Source: Acinetobacter sp. S54 (GTDB taxonomy: Bacteria; Pseudomonadota; Gammaproteobacteria; Pseudomonadales; Moraxellaceae). Taken from it: a stretch of 40,652 nucleotides of DNA. The stretch is from positions 1 through 40,652 of the forward strand of contig NZ_JACVUI010000020.1 of NCBI RefSeq assembly GCF_016624945.1, given 5' to 3'. Shown here piece after piece: positions 24,684-36,649 of the stretch; the first letter of the stretch is position 1; each line of letters begins with the position of its first letter. A program made the translations under genes and the position numbers. Below the pieces are notes generated by a model. The model searched no databases and was not told the DNA's origin. It saw only the letters and a list, made by a program, of their open reading frames with translations.

Positions 24684-25715
24684 CTATTTGTTAAAATCAA
24701 TCACAATACGGCCATCGATTTTACCGTGTTCCATTCGATCAAAAATATCGTTGATATTTTCTAATGGCTCGACACTAATATGGGCTTTCACCTTACCACG
24801 CGCTGCAATATCCAGTGCCTCTTTCAAATCCAGTCGCGTACCGACAATCGAACCGCGAACCGTAATACCATCCAGTACCATATCAAAAATCGACAAATCA
24901 AATTTTCCTGGTGGTAAACCATTTAGAACCATTGTGCCACCACGACGTACAATCGAAACCGCTTGCTCGAAAGCCTTTGGTGAAACAGCAGTAACCAATA
25001 CTCCATGACAGCCTTCACCTGTGGCTTTGGTTACTTCTTGCTTTACATCAGATTTGATAGCATTGACTGTAACATCTGCGCCTAATTCTTTTGCCAACGC
25101 GAGTTTGCTATCGTCTACGTCAATAGCAACTACATTAAAGCCCATGGTCTTGGCATATTGCACTGCCACATGGCCTAAGCCGCCAATGCCTGAAATCGCA
25201 ACCCAATCTCCTGTTTTGGCTTCAGTCATTTTCAGACCTTTATAAACTGTTACCCCTGCACACAGGATGGGGGCAATTTCGAGCAAATCCACGCCCTCTG
25301 GAATCACACCGACATATTCTCCATCGGCTAGACAGTATTCGGCAAAACTCCCATTAACCGAATAACCTGAATTTTGCTGTTCCTTACATAAGGTCTCCCA
25401 ACCAGCATAACAATGGTCACAATGACCACAGGCCGAATACAACCACGGGATACCAACTTTGTCGCCAACTTTAAGGTGTGTAATACCTGCGCCAATCTCT
25501 ATGACTTCCCCCACCCCTTCATGTCCAGGAATAAAAGGCAAACTTGGTTTGATTGGCCAATCACCATGCATTGCATGTAAATCAGTATGGCACACACCTG
25601 TGGCAATCATCTTGACGAGAACCTTGCCTGCACTGACCTTTGGAATTTCTACGTCCTTAATCTGTAGCGGCTGATTAAATTCGGTCACAACCGCAGCTTT
25701 CATTGTGCTTCCCAT
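24684..25715 (-). CDS. adhP: Zinc-dependent alcohol dehydrogenase (AdhP type)
   Basis: This 343-residue NAD-dependent primary alcohol dehydrogenase has catalytic zinc ligands in [13 protein letters not shown] and in GHEGVGEV (His-Glu). The structural zinc Cys cluster is [15 protein letters not shown]. The nucleotide-binding glycine motif is [14 protein letters not shown], and downstream DVDDSKL carries the NAD-selecting Asp. Length is normal for AdhP. The start at MGST has GGAG eight or nine bases upstream. Upstream (25740-25776) there are two copies of an imperfect repeat that may be a regulator site. It stands alone and ends at a strong hairpin. Confidence 0.92.
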   Translation of the reverse strand: MGSTMKAAVVTEFNQPLQIKDVEIPKVSAGKVLVKMIATGVCHTDLHAMHGDWPIKPSLPFIPGHEGVGEVIEIGAGITHLKVGDKVGIPWLYSACGHCDHCYAGWETLCKEQQNSGYSVNGSFAEYCLADGEYVGVIPEGVDLLEIAPILCAGVTVYKGLKMTEAKTGDWVAISGIGGLGHVAVQYAKTMGFNVVAIDVDDSKLALAKELGADVTVNAIKSDVKQEVTKATGEGCHGVLVTAVSPKAFEQAVSIVRRGGTMVLNGLPPGKFDLSIFDMVLDGITVRGSIVGTRLDLKEALDIAARGKVKAHISVEPLENINDIFDRMEHGKIDGRIVIDFNK

Positions 25716-25739
25716 TTTATTATCTCCGTTTTTGTAGAA

Positions 25740-25776
25740 TTAAGAATTGTTCAAGTTTTTAAGAACCGTTCTCAAG
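25740..25776 (-). promoter_or_regulatory. Tandem imperfect repeat upstream of adhP
   Basis: On the minus strand CTTGAGAACGGTTCTTAA (25759-25776) is followed three bases later by a near copy, CTTGAACAATTCTTAA (25740-25755). The first copy also contains the dyad AGAAC-N-GTTCT. The pair lies 25-60 bases upstream of the start codon and looks like tandem operators or activator sites. Confidence 0.45.
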
Positions 25777-25884
25777 TATAGATAACAATAAAATGATCAA
25801 GGTTGGAATTTGGTAGGTTATTTGCTCGATTCTGGCTGAATTTACAGTTGAATAACAAATTATCAAAATTGAATCGACTTAAAT

Positions 25885-26184
25885 CTACCTATTTTGTTTC
25901 TGCCATGTCTTAAATGTATTATTCATCATCTTTTTTTGTTGAGAGGAAGCCATGCGCTGTTCGAGTCCTGTACAATCACCACGATAAACTTGTACAACGA
26001 ACTGTTCAGTTAGTGTCAAAATAGCCTCACGGCCATCCGTCTGATATAACAATATTTCTTCAGCGGTTAAAATAAGATCCCAACAGGACACCACAGAACT
26101 TAAATCAATTGCAATACTTAGAAAGAATTGCTTATCTTGCTGATAAAGCTCCCAGAAATGCGGTTCAATTTCAATCAATTGCAT
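25885..26184 (-). CDS. Small hypothetical protein downstream of the atp operon
   Basis: This protein of 99 residues has no signal peptide or membrane segment. The N-terminal half is mixed alpha/beta with a DLILTAEEILLYQTDGREAIL core, and the C-terminal end is basic (SSQQKKMMNNTFKTWQKQNR). I do not recognise the family. It lies just beyond the atp terminator on the same strand, so it needs its own promoter or read-through. Codon use and length make it a plausible real gene, but there is no functional clue. Confidence 0.55.
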   Translation of the reverse strand: MQLIEIEPHFWELYQQDKQFFLSIAIDLSSVVSCWDLILTAEEILLYQTDGREAILTLTEQFVVQVYRGDCTGLEQRMASSQQKKMMNNTFKTWQKQNR

Positions 26185-26225
26185 GTAGATCTATTTTTCT
26201 GTTGCTATTTTTAAATCTTATAGCA

Positions 26226-26252
26226 TAAAAAAAAGCCACCTGCGGTGGCTTT
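26226..26252 (-). terminator. Terminator of the ATP synthase operon
   Basis: AAAGCCACC (26232-26240) pairs with GGTGGCTTT (26244-26252) around a three-base loop. On the minus strand a run of eight or more T residues follows. It stands 15 bases after the atpC stop: a textbook rho-independent terminator. Confidence 0.92.
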
Positions 26253-26267
26253 CCAAAAACGGGCAAC

Positions 26268-26687
26268 TTACATTGCACGGTTTTTCATTTTACGGATGGT
26301 TTCAAGCTGACCTGCAATCTCAGAAAGAGAGGCAAGCGCAGCCGCAGAGTCCAAATCGCTCTTTTGATTGGCAAGCAATTGTTCAGCCTGTTTACGGGCT
26401 TCTAAAATTGCTGCTTCATCCAGATTGTCGGCACGAATTGCAGTATCTGCAAGAATCGTTACAACATGCGGTTGAACTTCAAGCACACCACCTGATACAT
26501 AGACAATTTCTTCTGTACCATTTTCCAACTGAACACGGATCGGGCCCGGTTGGAGCAAAGTTACCAGTGGCGCATGTCCAGGTAAAATACCTAGCTCACC
26601 ACCTGCACCTTTTGCGATCAACATGGTCACTGTACCAGAGTAAATTGACTCTTTAACGCTGACTACGTCACATTGCATCGTCGCCAT
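26268..26687 (-). CDS. atpC: ATP synthase F1 epsilon subunit
   Basis: This 139-residue subunit of the central stalk has an N-terminal beta-sandwich (about 1-85, with GELGILPGHAPLVTLLQPG) and a C-terminal helical hairpin (about 90-139) that regulates ATP hydrolysis. Length is normal. It is the last gene of the operon, 27 bases after atpD and followed by the terminator at 26226-26252. Confidence 0.96.
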   Translation of the reverse strand: MATMQCDVVSVKESIYSGTVTMLIAKGAGGELGILPGHAPLVTLLQPGPIRVQLENGTEEIVYVSGGVLEVQPHVVTILADTAIRADNLDEAAILEARKQAEQLLANQKSDLDSAAALASLSEIAGQLETIRKMKNRAM

Positions 26688-26714
26688 GAGAATCTCCTAA
26701 ATTAGGGTTGCTAA

Positions 26715-28124
<1,410 letters not shown>

Positions 28125-28138
28125 TCAAACTAATAATG

Positions 28139-29008
28139 TTAAACGGCAGCGGCACCACCAACGATTTCAGAAATTTCCTGAGTAATCGCGGCTTGACGCA
28201 GCTTGTTATAAATAAGTTGTAGGCTCTTGATCAGTTCGCCCGCGTTGTCAGTTGCTGCTTTCATTGCAACCATACGTGCAGACTGCTCACATGCGATGTT
28301 TTCAATCACACCCTGATAGACCATTGACTCAATGTAGCGAACCAATAAACCGTTGAGCAGCTCTTCAGCTTCAGGCTCATAGATATAGTCCCAACCATAA
28401 GTACGGTTCAGACTTTCGCTTTCTTCAGCCGCAGCCAAAGGAACCAATTGTTCTACTTTCTGGTTCTGAGTCATGGCATTAACAAAGCCATTTGATACTA
28501 GATAAATACGATCTAACTCGCCTTTATCAAAAGCATCCAACATCACCTGTACGGAGCCAGTTAACTGTTCCAGACTTGGAGTATCACCAATGTTGGTAGT
28601 GGCACCAAGTACTTTACCGCCGTAGTTTTTAAAAAACGAAACCGCTTTTTGACCAATCAAAGCAAATTGAACTTCAATTGACTGCTCTTGTTGCTGCTGA
28701 ACGTGTTTTACCACTTTTTTGAACAGGTTAATGTTCAAACCACCAGCCAAACCGCGATCTGAAGACACAATAATATAGCCAACACGCTTTACTGGGCGTT
28801 CAACCATATAACGGTGTTTATATTCAGGATTCGCTTGTACCAAATGAGCAATTACACGGTGCATATTTTCGGCATACGGACGGCCCTGAGCCATGCGCTC
28901 TTGCGCACGACGCATTTTTGAAGCAGCTACCATCTGCATCGCACGCGTGATTTTCTGCGTCGATTTGATGCTAGCTACTTTGGCGCGAATTTCTTTTAAA
29001 TTTGCCAT
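28139..29008 (-). CDS. atpG: ATP synthase F1 gamma subunit
   Basis: This 289-residue rotor shaft has long terminal helices: the N-terminal [20 protein letters not shown] and following [16 protein letters not shown], and the C-terminal [16 protein letters not shown] segment. A Rossmann-like middle lies between (with [11 protein letters not shown]). Both ends are the most conserved parts and are intact. A hairpin lies in the 76-base gap to atpA. Confidence 0.97.
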   Translation of the reverse strand: MANLKEIRAKVASIKSTQKITRAMQMVAASKMRRAQERMAQGRPYAENMHRVIAHLVQANPEYKHRYMVERPVKRVGYIIVSSDRGLAGGLNINLFKKVVKHVQQQQEQSIEVQFALIGQKAVSFFKNYGGKVLGATTNIGDTPSLEQLTGSVQVMLDAFDKGELDRIYLVSNGFVNAMTQNQKVEQLVPLAAAEESESLNRTYGWDYIYEPEAEELLNGLLVRYIESMVYQGVIENIACEQSARMVAMKAATDNAGELIKSLQLIYNKLRQAAITQEISEIVGGAAAV

Positions 29009-29024
29009 ACGCTTAACCTAGTCG

Positions 29025-29048
29025 TCGAAGGCTTTTGACAGCCTTCGA
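29025..29048 (-). other. Hairpin in the atpA-atpG gap
   Basis: TCGAAGGCT (29025-29033) pairs perfectly with AGCCTTCGA (29040-29048) around a six-base loop. It lies between the atpA stop and the atpG start inside the operon. There is no T run, so I regard it as an mRNA processing or stability element rather than a terminator. Confidence 0.55.
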
Positions 29049-29084
29049 AGGGTTGATTCCGTGAACCAAACTTAAGCTAAAAAA

Positions 29085-30629
29085 TTAGTAAGTTTGAGTC
29101 GCTTTGAAGTTCTCGATACCCGCTTTGATTTCAGCTTCGATGTCTTTGTTATAATCACCAGTGTCATCAATTTTTTGCATCAATGCAGCGTGTTCTGAAC
29201 GGAAATACGCGATTAATGCAGCATCAAAGTCTACGATTTTCTTCACTTCAACGTCAGCCATATAGCCTTCGTTAGACGCGTAAACAGAAACAGCCTGATC
29301 AGCAATTGAGTAAGGAGCATATTGTTTTTGCTTCATTAACTCAGTTACGCGTTGACCATGCTCAAGTTGTTTACGAGTTGCTTCATCAAGATCAGAAGCG
29401 AACTGAGCAAACGCAGCCAATTCACGGTATTGCGCTAGAGCGGTACGGATACCACCAGACAATTTTTTGATGATCTTGGTTTGAGCTGAACCACCAACAC
29501 GAGATACCGAAATACCTGCGTTCACGGCAGGACGGATACCTGCGTTGAATAATGATGTTTCAAGGAAGATCTGACCGTCTGTAATCGAAATTACGTTGGT
29601 TGGTACGAATGCAGATACGTCACCAGCTTGAGTTTCAATGATCGGTAATGCAGTTAAAGAACCAGTTTGACCTGTTACTGCGCCGTTCGTGAACTTCTCA
29701 ACATAGTCAGCAGAAACGCGCGAAGCACGTTCAAGAAGACGCGAGTGAAGATAGAATACGTCACCTGGATACGCTTCACGACCTGGTGGACGACGAAGAA
29801 GCAATGAAATTTGACGGTAAGCAACTGCTTGCTTAGACAAATCATCATAAATGATCAGTGCATCTTCACCGCGGTCACGGAAGTATTCACCCATTGTACA
29901 ACCAGAATACGGAGCCAAATACTGCATTGCAGCAGGATCAGCAGCCGCAGCAGCGACAACAGTGGTATACGCCATAGCACCCGTTTCTTCTAGCTTGCGC
30001 ACTACGTTAGCAATCGTCGATTGTTTTTGACCAATTGCAACGTACACACATTTAATGCCAGAACTTTTCTGAGCGATAATCGCGTCGATCGCCATTGCTG
30101 TTTTACCAGTCTGACGGTCACCAATGATCAACTCACGCTGACCACGACCTACAGGGATCATGGTATCAACTGATTTATAACCAGTTTGAACAGGTTGATC
30201 GACTGATTGACGCCAAATAACACCTGGTGCTACTTTTTCGACTTTATCAGTCAATTTAGCATCAATAGGGCCTTTACCATCAATCGGGTTACCCAAAGCA
30301 TCGACCACACGGCCAAGAAGCTCAGGACCAACAGGAACTTCTAATACACGACCTGTACAACGAGCTTTTTGACCTTCTTGCAGGCTTAGGTAGTTACCTA
30401 AAACAACGGCACCCACTGAATCCTGTTCTAGGTTCAGTGCCATACCAAATAAGCCGCCGTCGAATTCGATCATTTCACCGTACATTGCATCAGCAAGGCC
30501 GTGAATGCGCACGATACCGTCGGATACCATAACAATGGTACCTTCGTTTTTAGCGGTCGCGCTGGTGTCCAGATCTCCGATACGCTGTTTAATGAGCGCA
30601 CTGATCTCGGATGGATTCAGTTGTTGCAT
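29085..30629 (-). CDS. atpA: ATP synthase F1 alpha subunit
   Basis: This 514-residue regulatory subunit has P-loop GDRQTGKTA near residues 169-177, the Walker B region [17 protein letters not shown] and the family signature [17 protein letters not shown], with its Arg finger. The start is the ATG at 30627-30629 with GAGGAA seven bases upstream; the frame extends five codons further to a TTG that is probably not used. It lies between atpH and atpG. Confidence 0.98.
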   Translation of the reverse strand: MQQLNPSEISALIKQRIGDLDTSATAKNEGTIVMVSDGIVRIHGLADAMYGEMIEFDGGLFGMALNLEQDSVGAVVLGNYLSLQEGQKARCTGRVLEVPVGPELLGRVVDALGNPIDGKGPIDAKLTDKVEKVAPGVIWRQSVDQPVQTGYKSVDTMIPVGRGQRELIIGDRQTGKTAMAIDAIIAQKSSGIKCVYVAIGQKQSTIANVVRKLEETGAMAYTTVVAAAAADPAAMQYLAPYSGCTMGEYFRDRGEDALIIYDDLSKQAVAYRQISLLLRRPPGREAYPGDVFYLHSRLLERASRVSADYVEKFTNGAVTGQTGSLTALPIIETQAGDVSAFVPTNVISITDGQIFLETSLFNAGIRPAVNAGISVSRVGGSAQTKIIKKLSGGIRTALAQYRELAAFAQFASDLDEATRKQLEHGQRVTELMKQKQYAPYSIADQAVSVYASNEGYMADVEVKKIVDFDAALIAYFRSEHAALMQKIDDTGDYNKDIEAEIKAGIENFKATQTY

Positions 30630-30671
30630 TGCGCTATTCCTCAATCTTTTTTAAGTTCAGTCTTTTTGCTG

Positions 30672-31208
30672 TTAGGCAAGAAGACGAGTCCGCATTTTTT
30701 CAAGCTTGTTAAGCGCAGAATCATCTATCACTTGATCGCCTGCACGAATAACCACACCTGCAATAAGCGCAGGATTAACTTCTACTGACACAACCACAGA
30801 ACTATTAAAACGCTTTTCTAAAGCATGCGTTAATAACTGCTCTTGCACCGAAGTTAAAGGAAATGCCGATTCAATTACGACATCCACTGTGTTGCTATTC
30901 TGTGATTTAAGTTGCTCGTACTCTACTGCAATCTCAGGTAATAGAATCAAACGATCATTTTCAGCAAGCAATGTCAAAAAGTTTGACACTGCCTGAGTTT
31001 GTTCTTCACCTAAAACTTTAGTAAATAGTCCAACTTGCTCCACAGGAGTAAGCTCAGGGCGATTTAAATAAGCGGAAAATGCTTCGTCTTGCACCGCAGC
31101 ACTGAGCACTTGTAACGCATTCGACCAATTGTCAGTTGCACCTTGCTCAGAAGCGTAAGCAAATGCTGCTTTGGCGTACGGGCGTGCCAACGTCAAGAGT
31201 TCAGCCAT
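30672..31208 (-). CDS. atpH: ATP synthase F1 delta subunit
   Basis: This 178-residue stator subunit joins the F1 head to the b-subunit stalk. It has the N-terminal six-helix domain ([13 protein letters not shown] at the start) and the conserved C-terminal segment [20 protein letters not shown]. Length matches the E. coli protein. It lies 11 bases after atpF. Confidence 0.96.
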   Translation of the reverse strand: MAELLTLARPYAKAAFAYASEQGATDNWSNALQVLSAAVQDEAFSAYLNRPELTPVEQVGLFTKVLGEEQTQAVSNFLTLLAENDRLILLPEIAVEYEQLKSQNSNTVDVVIESAFPLTSVQEQLLTHALEKRFNSSVVVSVEVNPALIAGVVIRAGDQVIDDSALNKLEKMRTRLLA

Positions 31209-31219
31209 ACTTCCCTCGC

Positions 31220-31690
31220 TTAAAGTTTAGCAGCCAGCTGAGTCAGCATGGCATTATGAGCTTCTGCGTCAACTTGTTGGTTCAGAATTTTCTCTGCGCC
31301 ATCAACTGCCAAGGCAGCTACTTGTTGACGTAATTCTTCGCGAGCAGAATTGATGTCTTGGTCAACCGCTTCTTTCGCTTGTTGACGAATACGCTCACCT
31401 TCAGCCGCAGCCTGGGTACGTGCTTCTTCGACCAATTGTGCTGCACGACGGTTCGCTTGTTCGATCAATTGAGCCGCTTGTGCTTTTGCTGCATCTAATT
31501 CAGCTTTCACTTGTGATTGTGCATCAGCAAGGTCAGCTTTTGCTTTTTCAGCAGCATTTAAGCCATCAGCGATTTTACGCTGACGCTCACTAATCGCATT
31601 GATTAGTGGTGGCCAAACAAACTTCATGCAGAATGCGACAAAAATCGCAAATGCAATCGCTTGGCCAATCAATGTGAGGTTAATATTCAT
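31220..31690 (-). CDS. atpF: ATP synthase Fo b subunit
   Basis: This 156-residue protein has one N-terminal membrane helix (about 5-25, [20 protein letters not shown]). A long, charged, Ala-rich helix follows that dimerises as the peripheral stalk. The WPPLINAI segment after the membrane helix is conserved. Length equals that of E. coli AtpF. It lies between atpE and atpH. Confidence 0.97.
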   Translation of the reverse strand: MNINLTLIGQAIAFAIFVAFCMKFVWPPLINAISERQRKIADGLNAAEKAKADLADAQSQVKAELDAAKAQAAQLIEQANRRAAQLVEEARTQAAAEGERIRQQAKEAVDQDINSAREELRQQVAALAVDGAEKILNQQVDAEAHNAMLTQLAAKL

Positions 31691-31728
31691 TGCAATTCCT
31701 CAATATGTGGATTTAGGAATTAAGATGA

Positions 31729-32049
<321 letters not shown>

Positions 32050-32058
32050 CAAATACCA

Positions 32059-32937
<879 letters not shown>

Positions 32938-33034
32938 TCACACCTGGTCAATGTCAATTACTAAATAAGGAAACGAATATCGCGCGCTGCCTGATATCTC
33001 GCAGTCCTCAAAAAATCTTCAATTTTGGATGTGT

Positions 33035-33433
33035 TTAGACTCGTTTCTGTAGACGTGAAACCCAAAATGGAGCGACCCACGACATGGTCTGAACGAGAAT
33101 AAAACCACAAAACAATGCCGCTGGAGACAACGGTTTAACATTGCTTAAAATCAAAATAAAACCTACGATCACGATTCCGAACTTCCCTAGCATACCTCGA
33201 TACATGTTCGATAGAACCTGTCTCGAAGCTCTAGCCCCTGCCGTTCGAAATGACTGCCAACTAAAATATAGATTGGCAAGCCAGCAGACCAAGGCTCCTA
33301 AAGCAGCGCTTATAGCGGCAACACGATCGTGTATAAGCCACGCCATAATGGCAGCTAAAGGAATCATTAATGCTTGTAAGAAGACCAGAGCTTTCGCTAA
33401 TCGTCGGTCAATCAAGCGACTAGTTCGGCTCAT
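33035..33433 (-). CDS. atpI: ATP synthase subunit I (AtpI)
   Basis: This 132-residue membrane protein has four hydrophobic segments and a basic N-terminus (SRTSRLIDRRLAKALVFLQ). The position as first gene of the atp operon and the YFSWQSFRTAGARASRQVL segment fit AtpI, which helps assemble the c-ring and may aid magnesium uptake in some bacteria. AtpI sequences are poorly conserved, so the call leans on position. A strong promoter lies 60-90 bases upstream. Confidence 0.9.
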   Translation of the reverse strand: MSRTSRLIDRRLAKALVFLQALMIPLAAIMAWLIHDRVAAISAALGALVCWLANLYFSWQSFRTAGARASRQVLSNMYRGMLGKFGIVIVGFILILSNVKPLSPAALFCGFILVQTMSWVAPFWVSRLQKRV

Positions 33434-33490
33434 TGTTTATCCACTTACAGCATGAATGCTTGACAAATTACGCTGATGATCGTTTTTAAT

Positions 33491-33526
33491 CGCAGGCATT
33501 ATAGAGTTACACCCCTGAACATGCAA
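33491..33526 (-). promoter_or_regulatory. Main promoter of the ATP synthase operon
   Basis: On the minus strand TTGCAT (33521-33526), a 17-base spacer and a perfect TATAAT (33498-33503) would start transcription near 33491. That is about 57 bases upstream of the atpI start codon. It is the best sigma70 match I noted in the window. Confidence 0.8.
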
Positions 33527-33603
33527 TCTTTTACCGACCTAAGTCGTGTTTTTTTAGATGATTCGTTTATAGCCGAATCGCATACATGTTGTGGGTTTCT
33601 ATT

Positions 33604-34443
33604 TCATTTGCCTGCATTTAAGACACATTTTGTGGTTTGACTGGCGAGTTTCTTCCATGCCGCAACAAACTCCTGATCTTCATTCATGCTTTCATCTACA
33701 CGTTGAAATACGATTGGATTCAAGATGCGGTATTGATTTTGATTGGCATTTCCTTCGGCCAAAAGGCACATGCTTTGTTTAGGGCGGTTATCACTGAGAT
33801 ATTTAAGCTGGGAAGCAGTAGCGGCGATATGCGGATCATCGGTCAATGCACCTGCAAATTTCAAATTCAGGGCACGTTCCAGATATTGATAAGCATCATG
33901 ATAAGACCAATAGGGTTGTACAGATTTACGTTCATAGCCCTGACTGGCAACAAGCATCTCTTGTGCAAAACGTCGAGCATTCTCCCAATATTTAGCCTTA
34001 TTTTCAGGATGCTGTTGTGAGCGTAATGCAGCAATAAAAAAACCAATACGCACAGCATTATTTGGATCTAACCAAACATGCGTATCGATGGTATTGTCTA
34101 AAGGCACATTACGGGTACTACGGCGCGGTAAGATTGTGACGATTTGCGAATCCAGAATCGAAATTGCTTTAGAATTATTTTGCAATAAACTGGCCAAAGG
34201 CGCTTCATGAGCTTTACCTAGCCAAATTACCAGTGATGCATCTTGAATGGCTTTGCGATGAGCTGGAGTAAGCTGAATATCATGCCCAGACTGATTAGCC
34301 AGAAGTAGTTGGGGCTCTTCTATGCCCTGCGTGATTTCCTTGGCAATCAGATAAATAGGGTGTGTTGCAACCACTAAAGGAGCTTGCGACCAAGAGAGTG
34401 TCGTCATAATGGACAAAAGGCAAAACACCGCAAAACGAAACAT
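33604..34443 (-). CDS. znuA: Zinc ABC transporter periplasmic binding protein ZnuA
   Basis: This 279-residue cluster A-I metal-binding protein has a signal peptide (MFRFAVFCLLSIMTTLSWSQ). Likely zinc ligands are the His in VATHPIYLIAKEI, the His in THVWLDPNNAVR and the His in YWSYHDAYQYLE, with a late Asp/Glu near RVDESMNED. The His/Asp-rich loop usual in ZnuA (between the first two ligands) is absent. The start is set at 34441-34443 because the longer frame runs through the Zur box. It is divergent from zur-znuCB. Confidence 0.88.
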   Translation of the reverse strand: MFRFAVFCLLSIMTTLSWSQAPLVVATHPIYLIAKEITQGIEEPQLLLANQSGHDIQLTPAHRKAIQDASLVIWLGKAHEAPLASLLQNNSKAISILDSQIVTILPRRSTRNVPLDNTIDTHVWLDPNNAVRIGFFIAALRSQQHPENKAKYWENARRFAQEMLVASQGYERKSVQPYWSYHDAYQYLERALNLKFAGALTDDPHIAATASQLKYLSDNRPKQSMCLLAEGNANQNQYRILNPIVFQRVDESMNEDQEFVAAWKKLASQTTKCVLNAGK

Positions 34444-34472
34444 AACAAAATCGAACCTAGATATACAACTCA

Positions 34473-34487
34473 TGTTATAATATAACA
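34473..34487. promoter_or_regulatory. Zur box between znuA and zur
   Basis: TGTTATA-A-TATAACA is a perfect 7-1-7 dyad matching the proteobacterial Zur consensus core (GTTATAnTATAAC). It sits 30-44 bases upstream of the znuA start and between the divergent genes, so zinc-loaded Zur should repress znuA and probably zur-znuCB. Confidence 0.85.
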
Positions 34488-34516
34488 AATTTTGAAAAAT
34501 ACCTACGCTTATTCGA

Positions 34517-34540
34517 TAGCAGCATGACTTCATGCTACTA
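34517..34540. promoter_or_regulatory. Second dyad in the zur leader region
   Basis: TAGCAGCATGA (34517-34527) and TCATGCTACTA (34530-34540) are inverted repeats with one mismatch around two bases. They lie 26 bases upstream of the zur start and do not match the Zur box. The dyad could be a second operator or a hairpin in the zur leader. Confidence 0.4.
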
Positions 34541-34565
34541 TTCAATAAAATAATGAGGTTTGCCT

Positions 34566-35066
34566 ATGAGCGCTTGTTCACATGAACATCATAACGCCTT
34601 GCACGGTGTGCATGATCACCTGAATGTTACTGCACGTCTAGCCGAAGCAGAAAGTCTTTGTGCTGCGACAGGCGCACGTTTGACACCCTTGCGTAAAGAA
34701 GTTCTGGCCTTAATTCTCAATGCTTCTGGTCCAATGGGTGCTTATGATTTATTGGCGAAAATTAAGAGTGCGTCCGATCGTCCTGCAGCGCCTCCTACCG
34801 TTTATCGGACGCTTGACTTTTTATTGGAAAAAGGGCTGATTCATCGCCTGACCTCAATCAATGCTTATATTCCCTGTTGTCATCCACGTGAAGGACATCA
34901 AGCTGCATTTTTAATTTGTAATGAGTGCCATGTGGTCAAGGAGGCTTCTTCAGAAGGGTTATTACAACAGCTTCATCAATTGGCAGATTCAGATCATTTT
35001 AACGCCCAACACACCATTATTGAGATTTCTGGAAAATGCCAACAGTGCAGCAAGCTGTCACACTAA
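34566..35066 (+). CDS. zur: Zinc uptake regulator Zur (Fur family)
   Basis: This 166-residue repressor senses zinc. Family features include the winged helix with PAAPPTVYRTLDFLLEKGLIHR (about 75-95 in part) and CxxC zinc pairs in CNECH and KCQQCSKLSH. The N-terminus is His-rich (SHEHHNALHGVHDH), unusual in length for Fur proteins. The ATG at 34566 follows TGAGG by eight bases; a TTG two codons upstream is less likely. The znuC start codon overlaps its stop codon, so zur-znuC-znuB is one operon. Confidence 0.93.
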   Translation: MSACSHEHHNALHGVHDHLNVTARLAEAESLCAATGARLTPLRKEVLALILNASGPMGAYDLLAKIKSASDRPAAPPTVYRTLDFLLEKGLIHRLTSINAYIPCCHPREGHQAAFLICNECHVVKEASSEGLLQQLHQLADSDHFNAQHTIIEISGKCQQCSKLSH

Positions 35067-35827
35067 TGCCAGAACTGATTCGGCTGGATCAAGTATCTGT
35101 ACATCGGGATGATCGGGATATTCTCAAAAATGTTGACTTTTCATTGCATAAAAATGAAATCGTCACGCTGATTGGCCCCAATGGTGCAGGTAAATCTACG
35201 CTGATTAAGGTTTTGCTGGGTATTGTTCACCCCTCACGTGGGAAAGTTATTACAACTAAAAAAAATAAAATGGCCTATGTGCCGCAGAAGTTTAATCCGT
35301 CTCACAGCTTACCATTACGAGTAAAAGATTTACTTGATCTGGAAAAATGTGAAGCTGAATTACGCAATGAGATTGTTCGTGATACAGGCATCGCCAAATT
35401 ACAAGATGCCAAAGTGCAACAACTCTCAGGGGGTGAAAAACAGCGGGTGCTTCTAGCACGTGCATTATTGCGTCAACCTGACATTCTGGTTCTGGATGAA
35501 CCCATGCAAGGACTGGATATTCAATCAGAAGCTGAACTCTATGAATATGTCCGCAGCTTACCAGAACGCTATGGCTGTGCTGTATTAATGGTTTCCCATG
35601 ACCTTCAATGGGTCATGCAAGGAACTCAACGTGTAGTTTGTCTGAATAAACATATTTGCTGTAGTGGTTTACCTGAAAGTGTTCAGCAACATCCAGAATA
35701 TTTAGCAATTTTTGGCGGCCAGCGTGTTCCATATCAACATCATCACGATCATTGTGCACATGGCGATCATGTTGAATCCTGCACCCATATCAATCATCCT
35801 CACATCCACCCTGAACCGGAAGCTTAA
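35066..35827 (+). CDS. znuC: Zinc ABC transporter ATPase ZnuC
   Basis: This 253-residue single-domain ABC ATPase has Walker A GPNGAGKST, signature LSGGEKQRVLLARALL and Walker B ILVLDEPMQGLD. The C-terminal 30 residues hold about ten His and several Asp/Cys (HHHDHCAHGDH and following). That tail could bind zinc in the cytoplasm. The start overlaps the zur stop (TAATG), so translation is coupled; the longer frame inside zur is ignored. It pairs with ZnuB and ZnuA. Confidence 0.93.
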   Translation: MPELIRLDQVSVHRDDRDILKNVDFSLHKNEIVTLIGPNGAGKSTLIKVLLGIVHPSRGKVITTKKNKMAYVPQKFNPSHSLPLRVKDLLDLEKCEAELRNEIVRDTGIAKLQDAKVQQLSGGEKQRVLLARALLRQPDILVLDEPMQGLDIQSEAELYEYVRSLPERYGCAVLMVSHDLQWVMQGTQRVVCLNKHICCSGLPESVQQHPEYLAIFGGQRVPYQHHHDHCAHGDHVESCTHINHPHIHPEPEA

Positions 35828-35830
35828 ACA

Positions 35831-36649
35831 ATGCTGGAATGGTTACAACTTCTACTTCCTGCCTGGACAATGGGGAGTCTGCTGGTTTTTTTAACAGCTC
35901 CCTTGGGCTGTTTGATGCTTTGGCGACGCATGTCTTTTTTTGCCGATACCATGGCACATGGAACTTTGCTTGGTGTCGCTGTAGCAGGTATTTTGCAGCT
36001 CCCGCTTTGGCTAGGGGTGGCAATGCTCGCATTATTATTGGTGGGGATCTTATGGGTATTACACGACCCTCGTCTACCAAATGATGCATTACTGGCACTT
36101 TGCTCGGCAACATTACTATGTTCAGGGTTATTACTCATCCAACAGGTTCCAAGTTTACGCCCTGAATTATTAAGCTATCTATTTGGTGACTTACTTGCTA
36201 TTGGCTGGGAAGATTTACCTATTTTTATCGTGATTATTGGCTTAGCTTTGACAGTCCTATATCGTTTTTGGCAAGCACAAATCCAGATCGCCATTGATCC
36301 AGATATTGCCATGAGTGAAGGCGTTAATGCTAAATGGCAACGTTTAATCTTTATGCTACTGCTCGCATTGTTTACCGTTTTAGCATTACGTGCAGTAGGC
36401 TCATTATTAATGGGCGCGTTATTGGTCATCCCAGCCTTAACTGCCCGACTTTTAGCCAACTCTCCAAAGCAGATGGTGATTTGGGCATTTATCTGTGCTC
36501 AGATCGGAGTTACCATTGGACTATGGTCAAGCGCGGTGATTAATATTTCAACCGGTCTAAGTATTGTGTTGTGCATGGCTTTATTGTTTGCTGTAATTTT
36601 TATTGTTCAAAAAATAAAGACGATCCAGAATCAGGCAATCAACTCTTAA
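35831..36649 (+). CDS. znuB: Zinc ABC transporter permease ZnuB
   Basis: This 272-residue inner-membrane protein has eight to nine hydrophobic segments of the ABC-3 metal permease family. Conserved pieces include LGCLMLWRRMSFFADTMAHG near the N-terminus (family signature for the coupling region) and RAVGSLLMGALLVIPALTARLL. It starts four bases after znuC. Its stop overlaps the convergent LysE-type gene by four bases. Confidence 0.93.
   Translation: MLEWLQLLLPAWTMGSLLVFLTAPLGCLMLWRRMSFFADTMAHGTLLGVAVAGILQLPLWLGVAMLALLLVGILWVLHDPRLPNDALLALCSATLLCSGLLLIQQVPSLRPELLSYLFGDLLAIGWEDLPIFIVIIGLALTVLYRFWQAQIQIAIDPDIAMSEGVNAKWQRLIFMLLLALFTVLALRAVGSLLMGALLVIPALTARLLANSPKQMVIWAFICAQIGVTIGLWSSAVINISTGLSIVLCMALLFAVIFIVQKIKTIQNQAINS

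Noticed and set aside
26273..26656. 127-residue frame opposite atpC
   Set aside because: Antisense shadow of atpC with low-quality composition.
33637..34020. 127-residue frame opposite znuA
   Set aside because: Antisense shadow; no start signal or family match.
34443..34545. 34-residue N-terminal extension of znuA
   Set aside because: It would be translated through the Zur box and would bury the signal peptide; the internal Met at 34443 begins a proper signal sequence.
35790..36138. Two frames opposite the start of znuB
   Set aside because: Antisense shadows of a conserved permease gene.
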